Below are positions 18,008-27,204 of a stretch of 64,000 nucleotides of DNA, one piece after another. Position 1 is the stretch's first letter, and each line of letters begins with the position of its first letter. The stretch spans positions 8,501 to 72,500 of the forward strand of contig CAYHGE010000008.1 in assembly GCA_964355945.1 (NCBI GenBank), written 5' to 3'. This DNA is from CAIVAT01 sp964355945 (GTDB lineage: Bacteria > Bacteroidota > Bacteroidia > Bacteroidales > FEN-979). Below the pieces are notes generated by a model. The model saw only the letters and a program-made list of their open reading frames with translations. It was not told where the DNA came from and did no database searches. The position numbers and the translations under genes are program-made.

Positions 18008-20269
18008 ATGAAAAATTCTAAAAACACCCCCCAGAATCCTGAACCTGAAATTATCGAGGGACAGGAGGAGATCGCTGCCAATGTAACCCTTACAGAGGAT
18101 ATTACGGAAATTGCCATCCCAACTGATTCAAATCAGATCAATGAAATCGAACAACCCATGGAAACTGTTGAAATTCCTGAGGAACCAGCAGTGGTTGTTG
18201 AAGCAGAAGCCTTTGAAACTCCTGATCCGGAGTTAACTGTTGAATTGAATGATGAACTTCCTGATATCACAATTGCAGAATCTGTGGAAGAGGTAGTACC
18301 AGAGCTGCCCGCAGAACAGATAACAGCGGATGAAAACCATATTCCTGATGAAATTCAGGAACCACCTGTTGCAGTGACTGAAGAAGAAGTCAGCACGGAA
18401 GTTGCTGACCTTCAGGTTACAGAGATTCCGGTCGTCAAAATGGAGGAGCATGTTGAAATTCTGATGGAAATCCTTCCAGAAGATCATCTTGATGAGCACC
18501 TCGATGAAGTATCGGAGGCTAATATGCACCAGGTTGTTATGGAGGCTGATGTAAACTACGATGGATTTTCCCGGGAGGAGTTGGTGGAAATGCTTGGAAA
18601 AGCAGTCACCGATGCCGATTTTAATGCAGTTAAAACAAAAATCGCCCTTATCAAGTTTGCTTTCCAGAAAAAGAAAAAAGAGGAAAGCCTTGCAAAATAT
18701 GAAGAGGTAAGTGAGGAAGGTGTAGCCAAAGAAGAACTTGCTCCGGAGCAGGATGAACTGGATGCGAAGTTTAATGAATTGTTTGCAATTTACCGCACCA
18801 ATAAGGTACGTTACGCCGAAGAGCAGGAAAAGATCAAGCAGGACAATCTGAAGAAGAAGTTTCAAATTCTGGAAGGATTACGGGTGCTGATCAGCTCGGA
18901 AGAAACACTGAAGAAAACGTATGACGAGTTTAAAGTCCTTCAGGAACGCTGGAAAGAGATCGGACAGGTGCCTCGTACCGAGATCAACAACCTGTGGCAG
19001 AATTATCATTTCCTGGTGGAGAAATTCTTTGAGAAGGTCAAATTGAACAAAGAATTAAAAGATCTTGACCTTCGGAAGAATATGGAAGCTAAAGTTGCCC
19101 TGTGCGAAAAGACAGAAGAGCTGCTGTTAGAAACTTCCGTTATCAAATCATTTAAAAAGCTTCAGAAGTATCATGAAGAGTGGAAGGACCTTGGCCCTGT
19201 TCCTTCTGATAAAAAGGAAGAGATATGGGAGCGCTTTAAAAATGCAACAGATAAAATCAACGATCGTCGCCGCGAACATTATTCGCTGGTAGAAGAAGAC
19301 CAGAATAAAAACCAGGAAACCAAAAATGCACTGTGCGAACAATGCGAAATAGTTGCCGGGCTGCCCAACGAATCAATCAGAGATTGGCAGGACAATACCA
19401 AGAAAATTAATGACTTACTGAAGATCTGGAAAAATATCGGACCAGTACCGCAGAAAGTCAATGTGGAGATATGGACCCGGTTTAAAACAAGCCTCGATGC
19501 TTTCTTTGCGGTGAAAAAGGAGTATTTTGATAAACTGAAAGAGCAGCAAATGCACAATTACAACCTGAAAGTTGAATTGTGTATGCAGGCGGAAGCATTA
19601 AATACAAGCACCGACTGGAAAACTACCACCAATGAACTCATCCGCCTCCAGGGAGAATGGAAGAAAATCGGCCCGGTGCCAAAAAAACATTCAGATAAGA
19701 TATGGAAGCGTTTTCGTACGGCATGCGACGAGTTTTTCAATGCCAAGCAATCCTTTTTCTCAAATGTTCAGGCCAGTGAAGGTGAGAATCTTACAAAGAA
19801 GCTAACCCTGATGGCTCGTTTAAAAGAACATCAGTTTGGGGATGATAAGACCGCAAATCTTGAATTGCTGAAGAATTTTCAGCGTGAATGGATGGAGATC
19901 GGGCATGTTCCCATGAAGGAAAAAGACAAACTGCATAACGAGTTTCGTGCTTTGGTTAATGAGCATCTGGATAAGTTGAAAATCAGTGAGGTTGAGATGA
20001 GTACCGTCAGCTTCAAGGCCAAGTTCGACCATCTTAAAAATGACCCCAACGCCCAGCGTGTGATTGGAAAGGAGCGGGAATTCCTGGCAATCAAAATTAC
20101 CAAGATGAAGGAGGAGATCACGTTATGGGAAAATAACATTGGTTTCTTTGCAAAATCAAAAAGCGCCCTGATCGTTAAAGAGGAGTTTGAAAATAAAATC
20201 AACAAGGCAAAGAGTGAACTGAAGGTGCTCGAGGCCAAGATGAAAATACTCAAGCAACAAGGGGCGTGA
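18008..20269 (+). CDS. DUF349 repeat protein with a long acidic N-terminus
   Basis: A 753-residue cytoplasmic protein. Residues 1-210 are strikingly acidic (Glu-rich, with many EIPE/EEV runs) and probably disordered. Residues 290-700 carry five DUF349 helical repeats, recognised by ERWKEIGQVP, EEWKDLGPVP, KIWKNIGPVP, GEWKKIGPVP and REWMEIGHVP, each followed by W/L-x-RF-type helices. A coiled coil forms the C-terminus. DUF349 repeats also occur in proteobacterial YicC-neighbour and RNA-associated proteins, but the function is unknown. The stop codon TGA lies in the first unit of a heptamer array (20264-20298). Confidence 0.85.
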   Translation: MKNSKNTPQNPEPEIIEGQEEIAANVTLTEDITEIAIPTDSNQINEIEQPMETVEIPEEPAVVVEAEAFETPDPELTVELNDELPDITIAESVEEVVPELPAEQITADENHIPDEIQEPPVAVTEEEVSTEVADLQVTEIPVVKMEEHVEILMEILPEDHLDEHLDEVSEANMHQVVMEADVNYDGFSREELVEMLGKAVTDADFNAVKTKIALIKFAFQKKKKEESLAKYEEVSEEGVAKEELAPEQDELDAKFNELFAIYRTNKVRYAEEQEKIKQDNLKKKFQILEGLRVLISSEETLKKTYDEFKVLQERWKEIGQVPRTEINNLWQNYHFLVEKFFEKVKLNKELKDLDLRKNMEAKVALCEKTEELLLETSVIKSFKKLQKYHEEWKDLGPVPSDKKEEIWERFKNATDKINDRRREHYSLVEEDQNKNQETKNALCEQCEIVAGLPNESIRDWQDNTKKINDLLKIWKNIGPVPQKVNVEIWTRFKTSLDAFFAVKKEYFDKLKEQQMHNYNLKVELCMQAEALNTSTDWKTTTNELIRLQGEWKKIGPVPKKHSDKIWKRFRTACDEFFNAKQSFFSNVQASEGENLTKKLTLMARLKEHQFGDDKTANLELLKNFQREWMEIGHVPMKEKDKLHNEFRALVNEHLDKLKISEVEMSTVSFKAKFDHLKNDPNAQRVIGKEREFLAIKITKMKEEITLWENNIGFFAKSKSALIVKEEFENKINKAKSELKVLEAKMKILKQQGA

Positions 20270-20298
20270 TGCGTGACGCGTGACACGTGACGCGTGAC
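20264..20298. repeat. Array of five heptamers, RCGTGAY family (copy 1)
   Basis: Five consecutive 7-bp units with consensus (G/A)CGTGA(C/T), starting at 20264. The TGA of the first unit (20267-20269) is the stop codon of the DUF349 gene. The array fills most of the spacer before aroC. Confidence 0.9.
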
Positions 20299-20324
20299 TT
20301 TTCAATGTTTTTCAACCTGGATCT

Positions 20325-21370
20325 ATGTCGGGAAATTCATTCGGTAAAGCGCTTGTGCTTACAACCTTTGGCGAATCACATGGAATTGCTGTTGGTGGTG
20401 TTCTTGATGGTTTTCCGGCAAATCTTGAAATAGATTTAGCTTGTATTCAGGTTGAACTAAACCGCCGTAAACCTGGTCTTGAGTTTTTCTCCTCACAACG
20501 GGCTGAAGAAGATACGCTTCAAATCCTATCCGGCTTATTTGAAGGAAAATCAACAGGGGCGCCCATTTCATTCCTTGTTTACAATCAGGATCAAAGATCT
20601 GATGATTACGATCACCTCAAGGATGCATTTCGTCCGTCGCATGCTGATTACAGCTGGCAAAAGAAATATGGCTTCCGCGATCCCCGTGGCGGTGGCCGGG
20701 CATCTGCACGTGAAACCCTCGCCCGGGTTGCTGGTGGTGCAATCGCAAAGGTTTTTCTTGCAACCAGAAATATATGCATAATGGCAAGGATCAGCCAGAT
20801 TGGCGAATTTCAAGTCACAGAACAGGTACCAATGTCTACGGATTCCGGCTCCCTCGTTTTGGATAAGGAGATCCTCACGTTTCTTGAACAACTTAAAAAT
20901 GAAGGTGATACTGCCGGAGGTGTGATAACATGCACCATCAATGGCGTGCCAGCCGGTCTGGGTGAACCGGTTTTTGATAAGCTGCATGCAGATCTGGGAA
21001 AAGCAATGCTGAGCATCAATGCAGTGAAGGGTGTTGAATTTGGCTCAGGTTTCAAAGGGGCTGCCATGCGAGGGTCTGAGCACAATGACCTCTTTGTTAA
21101 AGAAGGCGGAGCAATCAAAACCATTACCAATCATTCAGGAGGTATTCAGGGAGGCATCTCAAATGGCGAGGAGATTGTTTTCCGTGTGGCATTCAAGCCT
21201 GTCTCAACCCTGATGCAGGATCAGTTGACTGTGAATACGTCTGGTGAACCAACGGTCATCAAAGGAAAAGGACGTCATGATGTTTGTGTTGTACCAAGGG
21301 CTCTGCCCATTGTGGAAGCTATGGCAGCCCTGGTCATGGCCGACCACCTGATCCGCCACTTAACACTTAA
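20325..21370 (+). CDS. aroC: Chorismate synthase (3' end in a gap)
   Basis: Catalyses the last common step of aromatic amino acid synthesis, turning 5-enolpyruvylshikimate 3-phosphate into chorismate with reduced FMN. Family motifs are GNSFGKALVLTTFGESHG at the start, GGGRASARET, SGEPTVIKGKGRHDVC and a C-terminal ALVMADHLIRHLTL. The 348 visible residues are nearly the full family length (about 355-360). The frame runs into CACTTAA heptamers and then 100 N without a stop. If the true array has three or more units, the frame ends within a few codons (LNT, stop). The start at 20325 follows the heptamer array. Confidence 0.95.
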
Positions 21371-21490
21371 NNNNNNNNNNNNNNNNNNNNNNNNNNNNNN
21401 NNNNNNNNNNNNNNNNNNNNNNNNNNNNNNNNNNNNNNNNNNNNNNNNNNNNNNNNNNNNNNNNNNNNNNACTTAACACTTAACACTTCT
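21357..21490. repeat. CACTTAA heptamer array interrupted by a 100-N gap (21371-21470)
   Basis: Two perfect CACTTAA units end at 21370. After the N run come ACTTAA, CACTTAA and a decayed CACTTCT. The flanks share only 13 bp, unlike the 55-bp overlaps at the other false gaps, so the true number of units is unknown. The array lies between the convergent aroC and aguA genes, and both frames enter it without a stop. Confidence 0.85.
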
Positions 21491-22545
21491 TTACTTTCTG
21501 GCTCCTGCTGCGATAAACAATGGAAGGAGCCCAGGCCCCAGATAATATCCACGGAGTCGATACCAACAATGGTGCGGCCGGGGAAACACTCTTCCAGCAC
21601 ACGCATTGCCTGATCATCCTCCCTGCATTGAAAATTAGGGACGATTACCGATTTGTTGGCGATGTAAAAATTCGCGTAGGAAGCTGGAAGCCGCTGGTCA
21701 TCATAGACCACTGGTTTGGGCATGCAAATTTCGGCAATGTCGAGTTGCTTACCATTTAAGAGGCGAAATGATTTAAGTTTCCGGAGATTTTCTGCCAGAA
21801 TTTTATGATTTATATCCGAACGGCGTGGCTCCACCATGGTCACAACGGCATCCTCACGAAAAAAGCGGGAAATATCATCAATATGACCGTTTGTATCATC
21901 CCCGTCAATGCCTTCATCCAGCCAAAGTACTTGCTCAACACCGTAAAAATTGCAAAGGTATTCCTCGATTTCGTGCTGCAATAATCCGGGATTTCGATTC
22001 TCATGAAGCAAACACTGGGTGGTAGTCAGCAAGGTACCATTGCCATTGAAATCAACAGCACCTCCTTCCATCACAATCCCCGGGTAGAAAACAGGGATGT
22101 TGAGAAACTTTCCAACCAGCCCGGGAATCTTCTCATCCAGGTCATGGTCGTATTTATTTCCCCAGGCATTATATTTCCAGCTTACAACAACCTTCGGATC
22201 CTTCGACATCGGGTTGAGCAGGAAGGCAGGGCCATGATCGCGGCACCATGCATCATTGGTAGGGTGCAGTAGCAGGGAGATCATAGACAGATCTGCATCC
22301 AGTGTTGTTAAATCCCTGATCACCCTTTCGCGAAGCTCATTGCTGCGTACGTTGATGCAAACCTGTTCTCCCTTCGCGAGTTCTTTGATGAACCGGTTAT
22401 AGAATGGGAAAATTCGCTCCAGCGTTCCCGGCCAGGAGTAAGAGTCTTCGTGAGGGTAGCTGAGCCATGTCGCACGGTGTTCAGCCCATTCTGCAGGAAA
22501 CTGGTACCCCAGCGCTCTTGGTGTTGGTTGCGGTTCTAAATTCAT
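21471..22545 (-). CDS. aguA: Agmatine deiminase (3' end in a gap)
   Basis: Hydrolyses agmatine to N-carbamoylputrescine and ammonia, in putrescine synthesis from arginine. It belongs to the peptidyl-arginine deiminase (guanidino-modifying) fold. Catalytic features are the DGDDTNGHID motif (His221) and the nucleophile Cys343 in SFHCLSQQ, which replaces the more usual IHCITQQ. WCRDHGP (100-106) contributes substrate-binding residues. About 358 residues are visible, close to full length. The end runs into the heptamer array, where one more unit would give a stop after VKC. It lies 20 bases downstream of aguB on the same strand, so the two form an operon. The start codon lies in a heptamer array. 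Confidence 0.92.
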
Positions 22546-22574
22546 GATTCGTTGTTCAATATTCGTTATTCCTT
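22540..22574. repeat. Array of five heptamers, ATTCgTT family (copy 1)
   Basis: Five 7-bp units (ATTCATG, ATTCGTT, GTTCAAT, ATTCGTT, ATTCCTT) fill the whole spacer between aguB and aguA. They include the aguB stop (complement of 22566-22568) and the aguA start (complement of 22543-22545). The same family is found at 29170-29211. Confidence 0.8.
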
Positions 22575-23450
22575 TTTACAATCATCAACGAACCGGTTAA
22601 GGATAGGTTCATAACTGTCGATCCTGCGATCACGGAGAAACGGCCAATGTATCCGGGTTTTCTCAATTTTATCCAGATTAAGTTCTTGAATATGATTGAT
22701 TTCCGTATCGTGGGGTGCCTGAAAAAGCAGGCTTCCGAAGGGATCTGAGATGAAGGAGCCTCCCCAGAAATTCATTCCCCCTTCAACACCAGTCCGGTTG
22801 ACAGAAACAACGAATACGCCGTTTGCAATGGAGTGGCTTCGTTGGATTGTCTGCCATGCCTGATACTGCTTCTGATTGAGTGTTTCTTTTTGCGAAGCAT
22901 CCCATCCGATTGCTGTAGGATAAAAAATTATCTCAGCACCCATAAGGCTTGTAATGCGTGCAGCCTCGGGATACCACTGATCCCAGCAGATCAATGTGCC
23001 GATCCTGGCATATTTGGTCTCAAAAACCTTGTATCCCGAATCTCCCGGTGAAAAGTAGAATTTTTCATAATACCCGGGATCATCCGGAATGTGGTGCTTG
23101 CGATATTTTCCGAGGTATTTGCCATCAGCATCAATCACAGCGATAGTGTTGTGGTATAATCCCGGAGCCCTTTTCTCAAAAAGCGAAGCGATCAGAACAA
23201 CATCAAGTTCCTTGGCAAGTTCAGAGAATATGTTCGTGGTTGGTCCGGGAATTGTCTCAGCCAAACTAAAATAATCGTGGTTTTCTTCCCAGCAGAAGTA
23301 CCGGGTGGAAAACAACTCCTGGAGGCAGATGACTTGCGCCCCCATGGCAGCGGTTTCCCTGATTTTGGTGATAGACTTTTCAATGTTGGCCTGCTTTTCC
23401 GTTTCGCAGACCATTTGGATCATCCCGATCCTGACAAGATTTGAACCCAT
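22566..23450 (-). CDS. aguB: N-carbamoylputrescine amidase
   Basis: A nitrilase-superfamily amidohydrolase of 294 residues that converts N-carbamoylputrescine to putrescine, CO2 and ammonia, the step after agmatine deiminase. The Glu-Lys-Cys triad is visible: Glu45 in LQELF, Lys118 in KYRKHHIP and Cys155 in ICWDQWYPE. The RKHHIPD and CWDQWYPEAAR segments are characteristic of AguB rather than other nitrilases. It is the first gene of a two-gene operon with aguA, and the T9SS-substrate gene upstream ends 18 bases away on the minus strand of the same unit. Confidence 0.94.
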   Translation of the reverse strand: MGSNLVRIGMIQMVCETEKQANIEKSITKIRETAAMGAQVICLQELFSTRYFCWEENHDYFSLAETIPGPTTNIFSELAKELDVVLIASLFEKRAPGLYHNTIAVIDADGKYLGKYRKHHIPDDPGYYEKFYFSPGDSGYKVFETKYARIGTLICWDQWYPEAARITSLMGAEIIFYPTAIGWDASQKETLNQKQYQAWQTIQRSHSIANGVFVVSVNRTGVEGGMNFWGGSFISDPFGSLLFQAPHDTEINHIQELNLDKIEKTRIHWPFLRDRRIDSYEPILNRFVDDCKKE

Positions 23451-23468
23451 TGCGAAAACCGTGTTAAA

Positions 23469-24389
23469 CTATTGATTCAGGAAAAATTTCTTTGTAACAA
23501 TCTTGCCGGCATGGTCAATCCGAAGGATATAGACCCCTGGTGGCATCTCAGCATACTGGATTACACTCCGCCCGGATTTCACCAGACCGGCCTTCAACGT
23601 CGAAATTACCTGCCCCATCATGTTGAATAATTTGATGCCTGTGTACTCCGGATATTCAAAATCAAGAAAAATCATCAGTCGTCTGGTCTCCCTGTCGTTA
23701 TAAATACTGATGCCTGATGCGGGATCCTTTTTGCCAGCTCCTACCGTATAATCGAGATACAGATCATCAACATATAAAACCGTACCGATCGTCATAACTT
23801 CCTGAGCTGTAGATAAGGCAATGATGTTCATGGTGTCGGGAGCCGTGGTACTGAGGTAATTGATCCAGGCAGAAAAGGGAGTCCAGTCTGCAATGGTATC
23901 TTTGGTGGAAAAACTGCCCAACCCGATCGTATCCTGAATGGTACCGGTGGTTTTGGTAAGCCCGATGCCAATTACGCAACTATCGCCACCCTTTGGAAAG
24001 TACTTGTAAAATCCTTTGAGATGTGTTGGAATGTCAAGAACAGGTACTCCTCCCGATAAAATAAAGGAGCCTGTGGTAATATCGATGGTGAGTTTACCGC
24101 AGGTCATAAATCCGGGAATATCAAGGGGCGGAAACGATAGATGTTTCGTTTCCAGCTTTGCTGAAAAACTGCCTGTTCCATGATGATCGGTGCTTTTTGT
24201 AACTACGGTAAATCCCAGAAACGGAATTGCCATCAGCTCTTCGTTAGGAGTATCCCAGTCGGTAGGGTCGGAGTAATTGCCGAAATTTGTCCAGGTCTCA
24301 AAACCGGAGTTGGGGATGACAGTCTGCCCCTGCAACAGCGTTATTGCCATTAACAGGCTGAAAATCATTACTGTTTTAATTTTTATCAT
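23469..24389 (-). CDS. Secreted protein with T9SS C-terminal sorting domain, PCMD-like
   Basis: A 306-residue exported protein. I chose the start at 24389 (MIKIKTVM), which gives a clean signal peptide; an upstream in-frame extension to 24590 would cross the divergent promoter. The mature N-terminus VIPNSGFETW and the following beta-rich module resemble PCMD or galactose-binding-like modules of Bacteroidetes. The last 75 residues form a type A T9SS sorting domain (GIKLFNMMGQVIS, PPGVYILRI, KIVTKKFFL). The protein is predicted to be exported through the type IX system. The ligand is unknown. It is divergent from the PorE-like gene. Confidence 0.75.
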   Translation of the reverse strand: MIKIKTVMIFSLLMAITLLQGQTVIPNSGFETWTNFGNYSDPTDWDTPNEELMAIPFLGFTVVTKSTDHHGTGSFSAKLETKHLSFPPLDIPGFMTCGKLTIDITTGSFILSGGVPVLDIPTHLKGFYKYFPKGGDSCVIGIGLTKTTGTIQDTIGLGSFSTKDTIADWTPFSAWINYLSTTAPDTMNIIALSTAQEVMTIGTVLYVDDLYLDYTVGAGKKDPASGISIYNDRETRRLMIFLDFEYPEYTGIKLFNMMGQVISTLKAGLVKSGRSVIQYAEMPPGVYILRIDHAGKIVTKKFFLNQ

Positions 24390-24461
24390 AGTGTATTTGG
24401 CTCCAAATCTTTCTTCAATATTTATGCAATACATTACCGTCTGGTATCTCTTTGCAAGGAA

Positions 24462-24493
24462 TTGTAAAATTAGAACATTTACATTTACCTTTG
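24462..24493 (+). promoter_or_regulatory. Promoter of the PorE-like gene (TTG-N21-TAccTTTG)
   Basis: TTG at 24462-24464 and TACCTTTG at 24486-24493 are 21 bases apart, as in Bacteroidetes sigma-ABfr promoters. The element ends 14 bases before the ATG at 24508, which supports this start or the one at 24529. Confidence 0.6.
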
Positions 24494-24507
24494 ACAAAAT
24501 TATCCGC

Positions 24508-26696
24508 ATGAACACCTTGAGGGACCTCATGAACAAACTGATTCTGCTGTTTTTTGCCCTGTTATTACCGGTCCCTGCTTTGCCATCCATACTGAATCAC
24601 AAACAGGCCGGCTTTCCACCGGGAGTAATCCTGAATGTTGTTGATTCATGTAAAATAAAACTGGACAAGAAAACGAGTAAATTGTACCAGGATGGCATTG
24701 ATTATTTGAAAAAAGGTAATTATAATCTTGCCGGTCAGCAGATGCGGAGTGTGATTAAAGCAGAACCAGCTTGTGTGGATGCCTATTTTGTACTTGGACT
24801 GGCCAATTATAAAAAGCAGGACTACAATATCAAAGAAGCCGAAAAAAATTTCAGGAAGGTGATCGAATTGTGCCCTGATTACGATGTTTATGCTTATTTA
24901 TACCTTGGGGAGATCTATTACGGACAGGAGAATTTTGAACCAGCCTTGCAAAACCTGAATACATTTCTCAAAGATGTCGATAAAATCAGAAAAGATGAAG
25001 ATTACAACCGGGCAATTGACCTTGTAAAATATTTGAAGTTTTATACCGGGATGGTGAGTAAACCAGTGCCATTTGATCCCAAAGTGGTTGAAGGCATCTC
25101 TACAACTGGCAATGAGTATCTTCCTATTCTATCGCCCGATAATCAACTGGCTTTATTCACGCGCGAACAGAAAATAGATCCCAATAAAAACAGTCTCATT
25201 CAGGAGGTCCGGGTGAAAGAGAAGTTTCTGTTCAGCATGCGAAAGGAAGATGGCCAGTTTGAGTCGGGGGAGGAGATGCCGGAGCCTTTCAATATTTGCG
25301 ATAATGAAGGAGGCGCTACGTTGACAGCTGATAACAATACCTTATGCTATACGGTATGCAAATTTGATCAGGCGAAAAAATATCTCAACTGCGATATCTA
25401 TGTTTCGGAAAATGCTGGAGGGGATTGGAGCCCGATACGAAGCCTGAGCGACAAGATCAATTTGCCGGGTTCCTGGGAGTCACAACCATCTATTTCAGCC
25501 AACGGGCGTACCCTCTATTTTGTGAGTGACCGTACAGGTGGATTTGGCGGCTACGATATTTACCGTTCCATCAAAAGCGACAGCGGTGAATGGGGTACCC
25601 CCATCAACCTTGGCCCGGTTATCAATTCAAAAGGAAATGAAAAGTCCCCTTTTATACACCCTGACGGGCACACCCTCTATTTTGCTTCGGATGGTTTAAT
25701 GGGGTTGGGAGGGTACGATATTTTTTATGCCAAACTTGACGACAACATGAGCTGGTCCAAGCCCGTGAATATTGGCTATCCGATCAACTCCCCGGAGGAT
25801 GAAGTCGGACTTTTTGTCAGCACCGATGGCACGAAGGGCTTTTTTGCCTCCAATAAGTATAATGGCAAAGGCGGTTGGGATCTCTATTCATTTGATCTTT
25901 ATGATGCAGCCCGCCCGGAAAGAGTGCTTTTCATAAAAGGCAATGTGAAGTCTGAATCCTCAGCAGTACCATTGAAAGCCCACATTGAGTTGAGAAATCT
26001 TGAGACAAAACGGATTTCTGAGATTCCTATGGACACACTCACCGGAAATTATGTGGCGGTTGCTCCATTCAGCAGTGATTATATCATGACGATTAAAAAG
26101 GCCGACCATGTATATGAATCCAAATACATCTCAAAGGTGGATAGTGTATTTAAAATACCCGCCAAAGTTGACATCGAGATGAAGCCAATTGAACTAAACA
26201 AGTCATACAGGATCAACGATATTTACTTCCCGTTTAACTCCTTTGACTTGACTCCGGAATCCAAGGTGGTGCTCGACCAGTTACTCGATTTTCTGAATGA
26301 AAACAATACGATTAGTATTCAGGTTCAGGGACATACCGACAATATTGGAAATGACGCAGGCAACCTGGTTTTATCTGAAAAGCGGGCACAATCTGTATAC
26401 AGCTATTTAATCCAGCAGGGGATTTCTGAAAATCGCCTTACCTTTCGGGGTTTCGGGAAATCGATGCCCATTGCCGGTAACGAAACTGAAGAAGGCCGTG
26501 CCAGGAACCGCAGAACGGTTTTTGTNNNNNNNNNNNNNNNNNNNNNNNNNNNNNNNNNNNNNNNNNNNNNNNNNNNNNNNNNNNNNNNNNNNNNNNNNNN
26601 NNNNNNNNNNNNNNNNNNNNNNNNNTTGCCGGTAACGAAACTGAAGAAGGCCGTGCCAGGAACCGCAGAACGGTTTTTGTAATCACGAAAAAATAA
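24508..26696 (+). CDS. PorE-like protein: TPR, PD40 propeller and OmpA domain (split by an artificial gap)
   Basis: An envelope protein of 677 residues once the gap is collapsed. Its order is: signal peptide 1-27, TPR units at about 45-170 (DAYFVLGLANYKKQDY, YLYLGEIYYGQENF), a PD40/WD40-like propeller at about 190-480 (TLYFVSDRTGGFGGYDIY, TLYFASDGLMGLGGYDIF), a carboxypeptidase-like module at about 480-565, and a C-terminal OmpA peptidoglycan-binding domain (GHTDNIG, NRRTVF). This matches PorE of the type IX secretion system, but many Bacteroidetes paralogues share the layout and no lipobox is seen. The N run at 26526-26625 lies between exact 55-bp copies; collapsing it gives 2034 bases, exactly 678 codons. 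Confidence 0.85.
26471..26680. other. Artificial gap: 100 N between two exact 55-bp copies
   Basis: 26471-26525 and 26626-26680 are identical 55-mers on either side of 100 N. Collapsing them restores the OmpA-domain frame and its stop at 26694-26696. Confidence 0.95.
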
Positions 26697-26699
26697 CAA

Positions 26700-26734
26700 G
26701 TCACGTGTCACGTGTCACGCATCACGCATCACGT
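26700..26734. repeat. Array of five heptamers, RCGTGAY family (copy 2)
   Basis: Five 7-bp units, read on the minus strand as (A/G)CGTGA(C/T), the same consensus and copy number as at 20264-20298. The array begins one base after the ribH stop codon and fills the spacer between the convergent PorE-like and ribH genes. Confidence 0.9.
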
Positions 26735-27199
26735 TTACAAAAGTTCCTTCATCAGATTGGCCATCTCAATTGCGGCAAGCGATGCATCAAATCCTTTGTT
26801 TCCACCTTTTGTCCCTGCTCGTTCAATTGCCTGCTCAATATTGTCGGTTGTTAGTACCCCGAAAATCACGGGAACACCTGTTTCAAGGCCGACATGGGCA
26901 ACACCTTTGGAGACTTCAGAGGCAACATAGTCAAAGTGCGGTGTGGCTCCGCGGATCACAGCCCCAAGGCAGATTACCGCATCATATTTTTTGCTGCCAG
27001 CCATCTTTTTTGCCAGAAGAGGGATTTCAAATGCTCCCGGCGACCAGATCACATCAATGTTTTTGTCATCCGCTCCATGGCGCTTGAGCCCGTCAACGCA
27101 TCCTGATAATAGTTTGCCGCTGATAAATTCATTAAACCGGCCGATTATAATACCAAATTTAAGTCCTTTTGCATCAAGTTTTCCTTCAATTGTTTTCAT
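26735..27199 (-). CDS. ribH: 6,7-dimethyl-8-ribityllumazine synthase
   Basis: Condenses 5-amino-6-ribitylamino-uracil with 3,4-dihydroxy-2-butanone 4-phosphate to give lumazine, the penultimate riboflavin step. Length is 154 residues, as usual. Motifs are GRFNEFIS near the N-terminus, WSPGAFEIP, CLGAVIRGATPHFDYV (His in the catalytic loop) and PVIFGVLTTDNIEQA. It is the last gene of the riboflavin operon, five bases after ribBA. Confidence 0.97.
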   Translation of the reverse strand: MKTIEGKLDAKGLKFGIIIGRFNEFISGKLLSGCVDGLKRHGADDKNIDVIWSPGAFEIPLLAKKMAGSKKYDAVICLGAVIRGATPHFDYVASEVSKGVAHVGLETGVPVIFGVLTTDNIEQAIERAGTKGGNKGFDASLAAIEMANLMKELL

Positions 27200-27204
27200 A
27201 TAGT

